DNA from: Mariannaea sp. PMI_226
Taxonomy: Eukaryota > Ascomycota > Sordariomycetes > Hypocreales > Nectriaceae
Assembly: GCA_024336345.1 (NCBI GenBank)
Contig: JANFOG010000006.1
Location: 248,001 to 312,000 of the forward strand
Reading direction: 5' to 3'
DNA length: 64,000 bases
The notes under the pieces are model-generated. The model saw only the letters and a program-made list of their open reading frames with translations. It was not told the origin of the DNA and made no database searches. A program made the translations under genes and the position numbers. Within the stretch, counting starts at the first letter, position 1; every line of letters starts with the position of its first letter. Shown piece by piece: positions 44,953 through 55,715 of the stretch.

Positions 44953-47030
44953 ATGTCATCCCGCAAGGTCCGAGTCAAAAAGCTCAACATCAAAACCCCT
45001 CTTCCTGTCCTCCGAGAAGACCAAATCGATCCTTCCGAGTACGAAGCGCTTACGACCGAAAACCAAATCGCAACTGGTGTCGAGTCTGCTGAGGAAAAGG
45101 TGAGTTATTTCGAACATATGTATCTCCTTGCCACATATCATGATATCACGTGCGACTGCACGTGATATGGCTTGGCACCACCCATTGCCGTGATCGCATC
45201 ACGGCGCTGGGAGGGACTCCACCCGCGTGTTGCATGCGTCCAATCCAACCCACCAATACCAATGAAACTGATTCCAATTGGCTGTAGGAATACCATCTTC
45301 AATCCATCCTCAAAGGAGCCGGTACGAGCAATGACCAAGAAATCCCTGTACCGCCTCCACAGGAGAGCGACATCAACTATAATGAGCTCTACCAGTTTGC
45401 TTGGAACAAGCCTTCCTCATATATTCGGTTCTCTCAAACAGTAGAAGAATGCATATCATGTCTCTATGATATGACAACTGAGGACGATGAATATTTGAAG
45501 GAATACAATAGTAAACCTCCAGCCGCGGGTCCTCTATCAGAAGATGATTTCGAACGGATCATGGAGGTGTTCGAGGACACCGCGGCTGAGCAGACTCCCT
45601 TTGCATCGGTCGACAATACTGTTGTCGCCTATGAAATGATGGTCCCTGCGTTGAATCACCTTGGTTCACCGTCCATTCTCCAGCATGCTAAGCCCGTCTA
45701 CGAATATTTCAAGTCGAGACGGCAGGCAGCTGGGAACAAGCCCTTACATCCAACCCTCAAGTTCGAGACACACCAAGAGACTGATGACACCGATCCCTAT
45801 GTCTGCTTTAGACGCCGGGAGGCTCGTCAAACTCGAAAGACCCGCGCTCGTGACAACAAGCTTGCAGAGACGCTCAAGAAGTTGCGTCGAGAACTTGAAG
45901 ATGGTCGCGCACTCGTCTTGGGGACGTATGAGCGTGAGATACTCAAGCGTGAGCTACTTTCCATGGACCGGGCCGTCTTCGAAGAACGGGCCAGGCTCAA
46001 GGATATCAAGCTCAGACTGGGTATTAAGGGCGAGGACGAGGACCTTGTTAACCAGAAGGTATGTGAAGAATCCCGTGACTCAACTATTGAGTTTCTCCCC
46101 TTTGATACTGACTTGTTGTATTTGCAGCCTCAAAAGCGCAAGCCTGCGGAAGTACCCGTTGTGCAACGACCACCTGGTGTCCATCTTCGCGCACCAGTTC
46201 GGTCGTCAGATGGTAGATCAATGGAGACGGATCTCGTTTCGCTCGCTGACAAGTTGGCCGAGAAAGAGAACGAGCTTCGTCTTGACATAGAAATGAAGGT
46301 TCAAAACCACCGGAAGTGGAATCAGAACCATATCGATCTCACTCGAGATCCTTTATCCCCAGTCAAGGACCAGGGGATGGAATTAAAATTCCGACCGGCG
46401 AAAACCCAATATTTGATGACTCCGCCTGCATCATCATCATCAGAGATGGATGTGGATGAAGACATGGGCGACGCTATGCAGCTGGACAAGCCAGAGCCAC
46501 CAGTGTTCCAGTTTACAGCTGGAGGTGCTAGCGAACCACCAAAGTCGAGTCAACCAGCATTCCGTCGCCGTATCGGCCGACTAAACCGGCTCTGGATAGA
46601 TCGAAGAGGCATGATGAGTCCACCACCGGTAGAAGATGAACATTCGGATCGGTGGAAGTACGACTCGGACTCAGAGGAGGATGAGCCGCCGGTGTACGAT
46701 GTCGATCCGTACGATATCCGAGCACTCAAATTTCGTGCGACAATCCCATTGAACCCTTACATGTTCAGAGGGAGGGGGGACGTTGTGAATCCAGCCCAGG
46801 CGGGGAACCGAGGGCTACCGCCACCTGCTGTTGCAGCAGCGCAAGCACAAGCCGTAGCGCAAGCACACGCAGCCGCACATGCACATGCACAAGCGCACGC
46901 AAATGCAAAGGCTCAAGCACACGCACAAGCTCAGGCTCAGGCTCAGCTTCAGGCCCAGGCCCAGGCCCAGGCCCAGGCTCAAACCCAAGTGCAAGGCCAA
47001 GCTCAGTCGCAGGTGAAGGCGGCTGGGTAA
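44953..47030 (+). CDS. EPL1: Enhancer of polycomb-like protein 1 (NuA4 subunit)
   Basis: Exons 44953-45099, 45288-46058 and 46128-47030 give 606 aa. The EPcA signature opens the protein (SSRKVRVKKLNIKTPLPVLREDQID), and intron 1 ends before EYHLQSILKGAG. Further conserved blocks are YNELYQFAWNKPSSYIRFSQTVEEC, YDMTTEDDEYLKEYN and DPYVCFRRREARQTRKTRARD, followed by a long helical region (about 250-300). Epl1 is the scaffold of NuA4 and Piccolo NuA4. Its EPcA domain activates Esa1 and positions the nucleosome for H4/H2A acetylation. The last 65 residues are an Ala/Gln/His repeat tail. Intron 2 (46059-46127) is 69 nt long without a stop, so the unspliced frame stays open. Intron 1 contains two perfect hairpins. 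Confidence 0.96.
45143..45168. repeat. Perfect 11-bp inverted repeat with two CACGTG cores
   Basis: ATATCACGTGC (45143-45153) and GCACGTGATAT (45158-45168) are exact reverse complements around a GACT spacer, inside EPL1 intron 1. Each arm contains the E-box hexamer CACGTG, a common bHLH and Cbf1-type binding core. Confidence 0.85.
45187..45205. repeat. Perfect 8-bp inverted repeat, 3-nt loop
   Basis: GCCGTGAT (45187-45194) and ATCACGGC (45198-45205) pair perfectly around CGC, 18 bp downstream of the previous hairpin in the same intron. In RNA this would be a stable short stem-loop. Confidence 0.85.
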
Positions 47031-49691
47031 AGTGTGTCATCTCTCCTCCTCTTTATGACTGTCAACGCCGACAGATTCTGCTTATGTATGATATGGTTTA
47101 TTGTGTTTATACCCAAATGCGGCGGATATGGATATGCGGGGTAAAGGACCCGTGAGGGATGGGAAGGCGATCTTTTTTGTCGAACGTTGTTTGAGGTGTA
47201 TAGTATTCAGACGTGGATCGGGGCATTGCGCGGAGTTCGGAGCTGGGGAATCATCTTGGGCTTAGACGTGGAGAGCCCGCTTGGTGGCCCAGGTCATAAA
47301 AATGATAATAAAAAAACATCGACCGGTCTGGTCTCAGACGGTAAACAGATATTTGCTCGATATGATGTTGATGTGACTTGTCATTTGATATGAGGTGGGA
47401 ATTTGGTTGAATTGGAAGAGTTGCTGACGTGGTCATGATGCTCGGCAGGCGGTAATCCGAGGGTCATGTAAAAGTTGCCGACGCTTTTCACGGGTCGCTG
47501 CGAGGCTGAGGAGCTGGCGGTGCTGCGCAAGCGGAACGGAATGAGGTTGGGAGGCTTGGACGGGACATGGCGATAGAGTAAAGAAGCCGTGTGTGTGTTT
47601 GTGTGTGTGTATGCGTTTTGGTAGAAGCAGACTCGAGAGTTGCAAGAGGATTCGAGTAGAAGTGTCTGGATGATGTTTCTCGGAGACAGGGAGGAGCTCG
47701 GGCTTGGAGGAACCAGATCCTGGGCAATAGTAAAAGTCATGGATGTTAGCCCGAAGGACGGAGCAAGCGAGGGCTGGTGTGGCATGGCTTTTGCTTCTTT
47801 GGGGGGGGAAAGTTTGGGGTTTTGAGGGAGCGGGGGGGGGGAAGGATATGTTATTCAACACAACTCACAAAATTCCCTATTAGGGGTAAAACAAGGCTTG
47901 TGTAATGGATGAGAGAGCCCGATGACAAGAGTATTTGGTTAAAAAAAAAAGAAAGCAGAAAAAAAAAGTTGTGTGAAAGTGTGATGTGGTTTGAGGGATG
48001 AAGTGGGAGAGAGATCTGTGTGCACACTGTGGGAAGAGTGTGAGGAGCAGCCAAAGCCGAGTTGGAGAGGAGCCAGAGCCAGAGCCAGAGCCAGAGCCTG
48101 AGCGGGTGGGAGGGGTGCGGGTACAGGTGGTGTCGTTTGGTTTGGCTATGGTTCGGTTGGCCCGAAGCGAGTGAGATAAACTACCTACCTATCAACCTGC
48201 TGTGTTGTACTGGCTGGCCCTTTTCCTGCCCTGAGCTACCAGCGGGTTGCAGGCGGGTAATATGACGCCCAATTACGTCCATTCCTAAGTACTTTTCCTA
48301 CAGGGCGGTTGTGGTGGTCCCTGGACCACAGTGGGATGCGGCACCCTCAGTGGTGTCTCGGTTCCTGCTGTAGTTCTACACCCTCCACCTCTTCCCGCCC
48401 ATCCATAACCTGTCATTGTTTTGAGAAAAAAACAACGGCGGCAAACCCAGAATCGGTAGCTCACCTGAACAACTACCTACCTACCCTTGCTTCAGCGCCT
48501 TTATATGCCAGAGGGAACTACAGTAGGCGGTAGGTCACTACAGTCCACACAAAAAAATGGGAGGGAGGATGGGATTTCGTAAAATATAAAAAAAAAACGA
48601 CACACCCAGGCCCAGTGGGACACACGATTAGTACTGGTTAGCTAGAAAAAAAAAAGAGTCTTATGGGCTCTAGGGTCCATAGCTTCCGTTGCGGGAAGGC
48701 TGGGAGAGTGGGCTTTGGATTTGGATTTTTTTTTCTTCTTCCCACCTCGGCTTATAATCCTACACATTCAGTCTGCTATACTGTGCAAAACTGACTGACA
48801 GCAGGGTTGCCTGGTGACTGGAAAAAATAGTGCTAAGCGGTTCGAAGTAGCTTGAGCCCTTTTCTTTCTTGGGGGGGTTCTAGAATAGTGGAAAGCAAGA
48901 TTTTGCCTCTTGACATATTGAATGATTTTATGAACGAAGACAACTGCCCAAGATGAGATGCTTGTATTATCCTCGGCTTTGCTCTCTCTCTCTTTCTTTT
49001 TCTTTTTCTTTTTTCTTACCTTGGTTGCTTGGCTGGCCACACAGGTAGAAGACGGCCTCGTCTTTTTGGCGAATGACGCACCCAAAGAGATCTTGCGGCA
49101 TTAGCTAAGCGAACGACCCTTAAGCTAGATGGGCATTGTACGTACCTGTTATCTTTTATCAGGCCCCCCTCTCCCGCCTCCACCCCCACCAACTCAAGTT
49201 ATGTATGTACCTAGGGTGGCCCTGTGTGTGGCCCTTTTTTTTTACTTGGTTGCCCCTCCATTGGTGTCAATCGCCCCTCATTGATTTTTTTTTAATTGAA
49301 CCGCGTACCAACAACCTGTCTGGCAAAGAGAACGATATATCCCAAACGAACTGCATCTATACAGGGGACACATTAATCTGATTTATCCTATCTATTTGTT
49401 TTCCTACTGCTAGTTTATTGGGCAGTATCAAAATTTGGCAACCTGCTTTGGAAAACTAAGGTAGTTGAGTGAGAGGTTCACGGGCCCTTACATCACCATC
49501 CCATCCACCCGTTCTCTCCTCCTCTTTCCCCACCACCACCACGAGACTGAATCATCACCAACTTTCCGCTTTCCGCAATATCCACCTTTCAGCCTCATCC
49601 TCAACTTCACCAACAACCTCGATTTGGTTCTTTTTCTTTTTTACTCTTCTCAAACTTCAACCACCCCCTTTCACCTCCCTCACAGCCAGCA
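47031..49691. other. Intergenic region EPL1 3' / KAE1 upstream (2.7 kb)
   Basis: No conserved gene was recognised. Simple-sequence repeats are visible: TG repeats at 47589-47611, AGCCAG units at 48071-48100 and A-runs at 47941-47950. TACCTACC-type sequence appears at about 48182 and 48476. The minus strand from about 48060 to 47381 has CT-rich blocks followed by a 134-codon frame (47381-47785), which could be an unrecognised small gene or a non-coding transcript. CT- and CA-rich sequence at 49490-49690 is the KAE1 leader. Confidence 0.45.
48071..48100. repeat. AGCCAG hexamer repeat, about 5 units
   Basis: Four exact AGCCAG units followed by AGCCTG. This simple-sequence repeat lies between EPL1 and KAE1. 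Confidence 0.85.
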
Positions 49692-50741
49692 ATGGACCCT
49701 TTCAAGAATAAATCCTCCTACATCGCCCTCGGCTGCGAAGGCTCCGCCAACAAGCTAGGCATCGGCGTCATCCTCCACACAAAGGATGGCGGCGCAACAA
49801 TCCTATCCAACCTCCGCCATACCTTCGTCTCGCCCCCCGGAACCGGCTTCCTCCCTAAGGACACCGCCGCCCACCACCGTTCCCACTTCGCCGGCCTCGC
49901 CCGCAATGCCCTCGCCGAGGCCCGCATCTCCCCCCGCGATGTCGACTGCGTCTGCTACACAAAGGGCCCCGGCATGGGCGCCCCGCTCAACAGCGTCGCC
50001 GTTGCGGCACGCACGCTCGCCCTCCTCTGGGATGTGCCCCTCGTCGGTGTCAACCATTGCGTAGGGCACATTGAGATGGGCAGGCACATCACGGGCGCCG
50101 ACAACCCCGTCGTTCTCTACGTCTCTGGCGGGAACTCGCAGGTCATCGCCTACGCCGAGCAGCGCTACCGCATCTTCGGCGAGACGCTTGACATCGCCGT
50201 CGGGAACTGCCTGGACCGCTTCGCCCGCACCCTCGAGATCAGCAACGACCCGGCCCCCGGCTACAACATCGAGCAGCTGGCCAAGAAGGGACAGAAGCTG
50301 CTGGACCTCCCCTACGCCGTCAAGGGCATGGACTGCTCCTTCTCTGGCATCCTCGCCTCTGCGGACGCCCTCGCAGCCCAGATGAAGGCTGGCGAGGCCG
50401 ACTTTACCCCGGAGGATCTGTGCTTCAGCCTCCAGGAGACCGTCTTCGCCATGCTGGTCGAGATCACGGAGCGTGCCATGGCGCACGTGGGCAGCTCGCA
50501 GGTGCTCATCGTGGGCGGTGTGGGATGCAACGAGCGGCTTCAAGAGATGATGGGCGAGATGGCCCGCGAGCGAGGAGGATCTGTCTATGCAACCGATGAG
50601 CGGTTCTGCATCGACAACGGCATCATGATTGCTCACGCTGGCTTGCTAGCCTACGAGACGGGATTCCGCACACCCATTGAAGAAAGCACATGTACGCAGC
50701 GCTTCAGGACCGACGAGGTCTTTATTAAATGGAGAGACTGA
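49692..50741 (+). CDS. KAE1: tRNA N6-adenosine threonylcarbamoyltransferase KAE1 (KEOPS)
   Basis: A single exon of 349 aa, the normal family length. The ASKHA fold is evident from [16 protein letters not shown] (phosphate loop 1), [13 protein letters not shown], and the metal-binding HCVGH (H122 and H126). It continues through [44 protein letters not shown], the GMDCSFSGI loop and a C-terminal [13 protein letters not shown] with [13 protein letters not shown]. Kae1 is the catalytic subunit of KEOPS and installs the threonylcarbamoyl group of t6A37 in ANN-decoding tRNAs, using the intermediate made by Sua5. No presequence is visible, so this is the cytosolic/nuclear enzyme rather than the mitochondrial Qri7 paralogue. 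High third-position C content suggests strong expression. It converges on the AMPK beta gene. Confidence 0.97.
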   Translation: MDPFKNKSSYIALGCEGSANKLGIGVILHTKDGGATILSNLRHTFVSPPGTGFLPKDTAAHHRSHFAGLARNALAEARISPRDVDCVCYTKGPGMGAPLNSVAVAARTLALLWDVPLVGVNHCVGHIEMGRHITGADNPVVLYVSGGNSQVIAYAEQRYRIFGETLDIAVGNCLDRFARTLEISNDPAPGYNIEQLAKKGQKLLDLPYAVKGMDCSFSGILASADALAAQMKAGEADFTPEDLCFSLQETVFAMLVEITERAMAHVGSSQVLIVGGVGCNERLQEMMGEMARERGGSVYATDERFCIDNGIMIAHAGLLAYETGFRTPIEESTCTQRFRTDEVFIKWRD

Positions 50742-51240
50742 GTCTGAGTTCTGAGCCTGCCCCTGCTTGTCCTTCCTGCTTCATGTGTCATGTCGAGCGT
50801 CTTTTGTTTGTTGTGTAATGTATGTATATCTTCGCTCATATGTGTGTATGTGCGTATGTGTCATTCATGCATCATTTCTGCTTGATTGATTTCCACCGCT
50901 TTCCAAAGACCAGACCATAATAGCCATTACTCGTTGACGGTCGCCCCTTTTGTTTCATCCCAGCTAAGCTGAGAGGGAGCCCTCAATCTTTACACATCAT
51001 AAATACATCCTCCTCTATCACTCATCTCACCGTCATGGCAACATTAAAATAGGCCGTTTTTGTTCCTTCCCAGTCACTGAAGGCCTCAGATAGATGGATA
51101 TTGGACCATTACAATTCTCCGCAACGTCGATCGAAGATAGTAATTCCATGGTAGATTGCCCTCTTTAGCAGACCGTTTAAAAGTCTCATGGTGAGTGGGG
51201 CTTCTTCTCATCATTGAACCATCACCTCGATACAGAGCTC
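50742..51240. other. Convergent intergenic region KAE1 / AMPK beta
   Basis: This 499-bp gap between facing stop codons is AT-rich, with ATGTATGT repeats near 50817-50860. It should hold both 3' ends. No gene was seen. Confidence 0.5.
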
Positions 51241-53012
51241 TTAGCCCTCCTTAGTTGAGGTGGGCTTGTACATGATAGTAGTAACGTACTTTAACAATAT
51301 AAGTCAGCCACCGTTGTCGTCTCGAAAAGAGTGTCTTTTTTTTTTTATTTTTATTTTTTTTTAAAAAGACAGGTTGTAGTAGACATACCTTGCTCCTGTA
51401 TCGCGTCGTCGCAGACACAGCTAGAATATTGTTCTTGATGCTGCTGGTAGCAAGATGGTTCAAAGTGGTGTGATTAGGCATGTTCAAGACACTGTTGTCG
51501 TCCTTGAGGAGTGTCGCAAGGTTCAGAATGGGCTTGCTGAGGAAACTTGGCAGAGCTGGCGGATTGGGTAGCTTCTCGATGGCAGTCACGGCATACTGGT
51601 AAGCGGGCGAGTCTTCAGGCTGATCGAAATCCATAAGATAGGCCGGAATTGGGTTGCGGTAGTCCTCAGGTGGCCGCACCTCCTTGCCCTTGGGTTGCTG
51701 CTCTGGCTGTGCTGGCTGTTGCTGAGCCTGTTGATGCCCTGCTTCAGCTGTCTTGCCTGTAGGCTCAATAAGCTCGCCAACGGGGGCGGGAGAAACGGCC
51801 TCCTGAGCATCATCCGGGTTGACTTCAATATAATTGACAAGGTTGTTTCCAAAGTCGACAGTGGTGGGCAGATCTGGGGACGTCTGCATAGTACCATCAA
51901 CCAAGAAACGAATATGATGAGTTCCAGGACGGATGTGAATGATGGCAGAAAAGCATCCTGGTTTCCCTTCTCTGTTTTCAGTACTTATGTCAGCAAATAA
52001 ATCGCCATACTAGAAAGATATCTGATGGAACATGTCCACACCCCCCTGCCTGTTTATCACAAAGTTCAGATGAGTGTCACACGCCTTCAAGATGACGGAG
52101 CATCTGTCAGGCAGCCACTGCAACACAGGAGACGCGGGCAACCGCCTTGATGTCTCGGGTGAGAGTAACCGCAAGGCGGAAGAACAGGCGCAGACACGGC
52201 AAAATAATAATAAGAAGGACGACCACTTACACCGGATGAAGACGTCGCTTTCGATTCCACTGGAAGATTGTGCCCGTCACATAAACCTTCTCGCCTCCAC
52301 GGTGCCACTCAAGCGGAGTTGGTACGGTTGGTCTCGTCTTGTCAACACGCAGTTCCTCACCCTCATCTTCATCGACAGTCGTGGCGCTGAGGGTGGAGCT
52401 CTTGCGTGTTAGGGCCTCAGATGAGTCGATGAGCTGAATATCAGGCAAACCGGCGGCGTCCTGGTCGGATGCGAGGATGGGAGAACCTGGCGTATGCACC
52501 TCCTCCTCGATGGGGAGGGGCAGGCGCGGCGGTCGAATCAGATACATGTCGGTGATGCTGTTGTTGGAGAGAAGAGGGGGCTCTGCCATGGCGGAGTGGT
52601 GCGAGCGGAGAGAAGAAGCCTCCATGGGTACATCTACAGGCTTTGTAGGTTCATAGCGAGGAGTGGGCTTTGCCTCTGCTGGTTTGGGTTCTGGAGTGAC
52701 AGCGGCGACAGTGGCAGCAGCCTGAGCAGCAGCCTGAGCGGCGGGTTTCGAAGGCGCGGAGACGTAGCTGTGAGGAGAGCCGCTGAGGGAAGAGACGGCG
52801 GTGGTGGGCAAGCTCTTGGGTCGGTTGACGACGGTGGAGCCCTGGGCCTGGGCGAGTGAGGGCTCCGGGGGAGCGGCCGAGCGGTGGGTGTGACTGGGGA
52901 TGATGTTCCGAGCGTCCTTTCGGTGGTGCCGGGGGGATTCGTGACCGGAGCCCGGGGTGGAGGACGATGTCGGCGTCACGGGTTTGGAGGAGGAGGATGG
53001 ATTGTTGCCCAT
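51241..53012 (-). CDS. AMPK/SNF1 kinase complex beta subunit (SIP2/GAL83 type)
   Basis: Exons 52231-53012, 51389-51971 and 51241-51288 join in phase to 470 aa. The N-terminus MGNNPSSSSK is a likely N-myristoylation site. A disordered Ser/Pro/Ala region follows to about residue 235. The glycogen-binding CBM48 fold comes next (KVYVTGTIFQWNRKRRLH, then after intron 1 GCFSAIIHIRPGTHHIRFLVDG). After a Gln/Pro linker comes the ASC domain (IPAYLMDFDQPE, LPNPPALPSFLSKPILN, PNHTTLNHLA) and a final 16-codon exon ending MYKPTSTKEG. The beta subunit ties the Snf1 catalytic kinase to the gamma subunit and sets localisation during glucose limitation. The acceptor of intron 1 (about 259 nt) is the least certain junction. 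Confidence 0.93.
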
Positions 53013-54507
53013 GGTCGTGGTATTGAGGCTGAATGCGGATTGGAGAAATGGGAAACGACGGAGCGCTGCAGAGAGGGTGGGGAGCGGAGGAGGGGAGGGG
53101 AAGGGAGGGGAGAGGAGAGGATAGGACGGGATAGGACGGGAAGGACAGGAGGAGGAGTGAGGGGCAGAGCCTCAAGTGCCGTTGAAGCGCGAATATGCAG
53201 TCGATTGAAGGGTCCGTTGATCTTGTCGCGATGTCAAGGAACGGAGTTGGTAGGATGAGAGCGATATGTCGAATGTGGAGTTGTGGAGATGAGAGGTGCA
53301 AGTTTACAGTTGATAGATAAGGAGGGAGGGACGAAAGGAGCCGCACTTGCCGCCATAGTACATAGCAAGCAAGGCTTTTATCGCGATAGCAGAAGCTTAA
53401 TGCGGCGATGCTCTGCCCACTTACCTACGGTACCTACCTACTTACTACACTACGACTACCAACTGTAGCTTATTTCTCAATCCGTGCTGTACCGTACGAA
53501 GTGCGCTATGCGACGGCATGAGAATTGGGAACAGATATATTTCTAACCAATGGCAATGTGTCATAAAATAAAACTAAGAGATGCATGTAAGAATATATGT
53601 GCATCTTGCAGAATGATGATGGGCGTCATGACAATATCACTCAGTCCATCCACTCATTCGTGCTCGGAATGTGAGTATGGGCATGAATGGTGTCGCTCGC
53701 GCTGGGTGACCCTAATTGTTTGACATCAGAATTGATATTACTCAGTGAGGATTATAATGCGAGAAATTGAGGCAAGAAAACAGATAAATTTGGCACATTA
53801 TACTTCAAAATTCTATCTTGTTTTCTGGCTGGTCTGCTGCTGTTCGCATACCTCCAATTACTGAAGTGCTATAGAATAGGAAGGTAGGTGGGATGGAAGT
53901 AACTTGATGATCCAGGGTCGAGTCGCGACAGCAGAGTACAGTAGAACAACTTTAGAGTGTTAGCCGGGACATCTAGGTAACCTCAATATCCCCACTCAAC
54001 TGGACCACACGAGAGGTATATTAATCCGCTCGACTAACGTGCTCAAGTAAGGCGCCTCCAGCATGCTGTTGCCTCATGGTTGGTATGTCAAAGGTGGGGA
54101 TGAAAGCTTCCACCAATCTACAGAGTACTCTGTACATACCTTCATCATTTCAGTTCAGTTGCGTTACTCCGTACATGTGAACACATAACTACATCGCAAA
54201 TCATCAACCCGAAAATAAGGCACCTAAGGCATTTTATGCGATTCGATAATACCATCGCTCGACACTAACATTTGCACCGTCAGAGCTCAGAGTCCTCGAT
54301 GCCACGCTAGACTCTGCTCCAAGCATTGTCGTGACGACATTTCAACACGACACTCACTCATCCACCACTCACTCACTCATTCACCCACCCGTTCACCCAC
54401 CCGTTCACCCACGGCGTTCGCTACTGACCTGAGGTACTCAAAGTAATTACCAACCTCAGGCCAGTCACCCATTATCGTCGCTCATTTTGCAACCGCCCAG
54501 CATCAGC
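53013..54507. promoter_or_regulatory. Divergent promoter region AMPK beta / membrane-protein gene
   Basis: This is 1.5 kb between start codons. The AMPK-beta-proximal 150 bp is very G/A-rich on the plus strand (53070-53160), a pyrimidine-rich leader on the coding strand. TACCTACC/GTAC-rich sequence lies at 53425-53500. A 12-bp tandem repeat (54379-54414) lies 94 bp before the next start codon. No ORF of interest was seen. Confidence 0.5.
54379..54414. repeat. 12-bp tandem repeat, three units
   Basis: Units ATTCACCCACCC, GTTCACCCACCC and GTTCACCCACGG follow directly. They lie in the leader/promoter of the small membrane-protein gene. Confidence 0.9.
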
Positions 54508-55233
54508 ATGTCAAACTCATCTCCACAAGCTTCCGGCGCCTTATACGACACACTCGCCTCCGTCTTTCACTTCCTCGGCTCCATCCACTGGTCCCTTCGC
54601 ATTTCCCAGCTCTTCACCATCCTCTACTTCCCTATTCGCGTCGTTCTCTACCCTCTCCGACTCATCAGCGGCCTTCTGCTCATTATTTTCGCGCCCGCGA
54701 TTTACGTCTTCTCCTTTCTCTATTCTATCTTCCAAAGTTTTGTCGCTTTCCTGTCAAGTCTTGAGGTAAGATGAGCCTACTGCTCCCCTCAATCGCTCTT
54801 AATTTTTTTTTTTTTATAGAAAGTTCATCCAGACACTAACATGTTTTGGCTCTTGTGAATGCAGCCTTTGTATAGTTTCGTATGTTTGCCTACTCCAGTA
54901 CAGGCTTCTCATTATAAAATCGGCCGCTTAACTGCGGAGCCCCCCCTCTAACACGTTCATCAGTTCGGAGCAGCGGCAGGCGTTGGCATATTCGCTGGCA
55001 TTATCATTGCCTTCTCTTCCTCCAAAATTGCATCTAGCCTGGGCATGTACGATGATGATGCCCCCCTAACAAGACCTAGCTCCAGACACAGCTCCCTGCG
55101 AGACTCCAAACAGGACTCATCTTCAACTGACATGGACTGGCAATGGCTAGACTCACCTTCGCGCCGGCGCAAACCCGCCGTTGGCTTGCTATCACACACT
55201 ATCCATGAAGAAGATGAAGAGATGGACCATTAG
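54508..55233 (+). CDS. Small membrane protein of unknown function (180 aa)
   Basis: Exons 54508-54765, 54865-54879 (only 15 nt) and 54964-55233 join in phase. Hydrophobic segments at about residues 38-60, 63-83 and 92-110 (the last is FGAAAGVGIFAGIIIAF, Gly/Ala-rich) indicate two or three membrane helices or re-entrant hairpins. There is no cleavable signal peptide. The C-terminal 65 residues are soluble, Ser/Arg/Asp-rich (RPSSRHSSLRDS, DEEMDH) and likely phosphorylated. The middle micro-exon encodes PLYSF, which lengthens the hydrophobic stretch. The overall plan resembles small ER or lipid-droplet proteins, but I recognise no family and assign no function. The start is chosen as the first ATG after the CA-rich leader. 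Confidence 0.75.
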
Positions 55234-55715
55234 TAACTGGGTTCCAAACGGTTCAATCTTCAACCTATTAATAAGTCTGGCTCGCTTCGGAAGCATTCTG
55301 TGAGTCTATTGACACCTCTGACCGGGGTTAGATGTCAAATCGAGCCCGCTTTTCCGGTTTGAGAGCGGCATGTGCGACACTATTGGCAGTAGTGCGCTGC
55401 ATCACGGCGGCCAAGGGGAAACCAAGTTGCATCAACGCAAGTAGATGGGTTCATATACGAAGCAGAACTGATAATGTTATTTCCCCTATTCAAATCCCTG
55501 TAATTTTTCCTGTCATGCTTAACTTGGTTTGGTTTTTCTTTTTTTCTTTAAATGCCTTATATGGCCAGTCCTTCGTTCCCTTTGTGACTTGTGTTGACAT
55601 CGCGCAAATTCCACTCGTTCTGTTATTCTGCCTACTGACTCGTTCCGGGCCTCTTTTTCTTTGCGCGGCCATCGACAATCGTTTTATTTAACAAACCATT
55701 TCATAATATTCTACA
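55234..55715. other. Intergenic, upstream of the secreted-protein gene
   Basis: These 482 bp between two plus-strand genes carry a 3' region and a promoter. T-rich sequence at 55531-55550 and a TTTTATTTAACAAACC leader near 55681 are the only landmarks. A 119-codon frame at 55332-55691 shows no family features. Confidence 0.5.

Noticed and set aside
49803..50636. 277-codon open frame antisense to KAE1
   Set aside because: Same cause: GC-rich third positions in the sense gene keep the opposite frame open.
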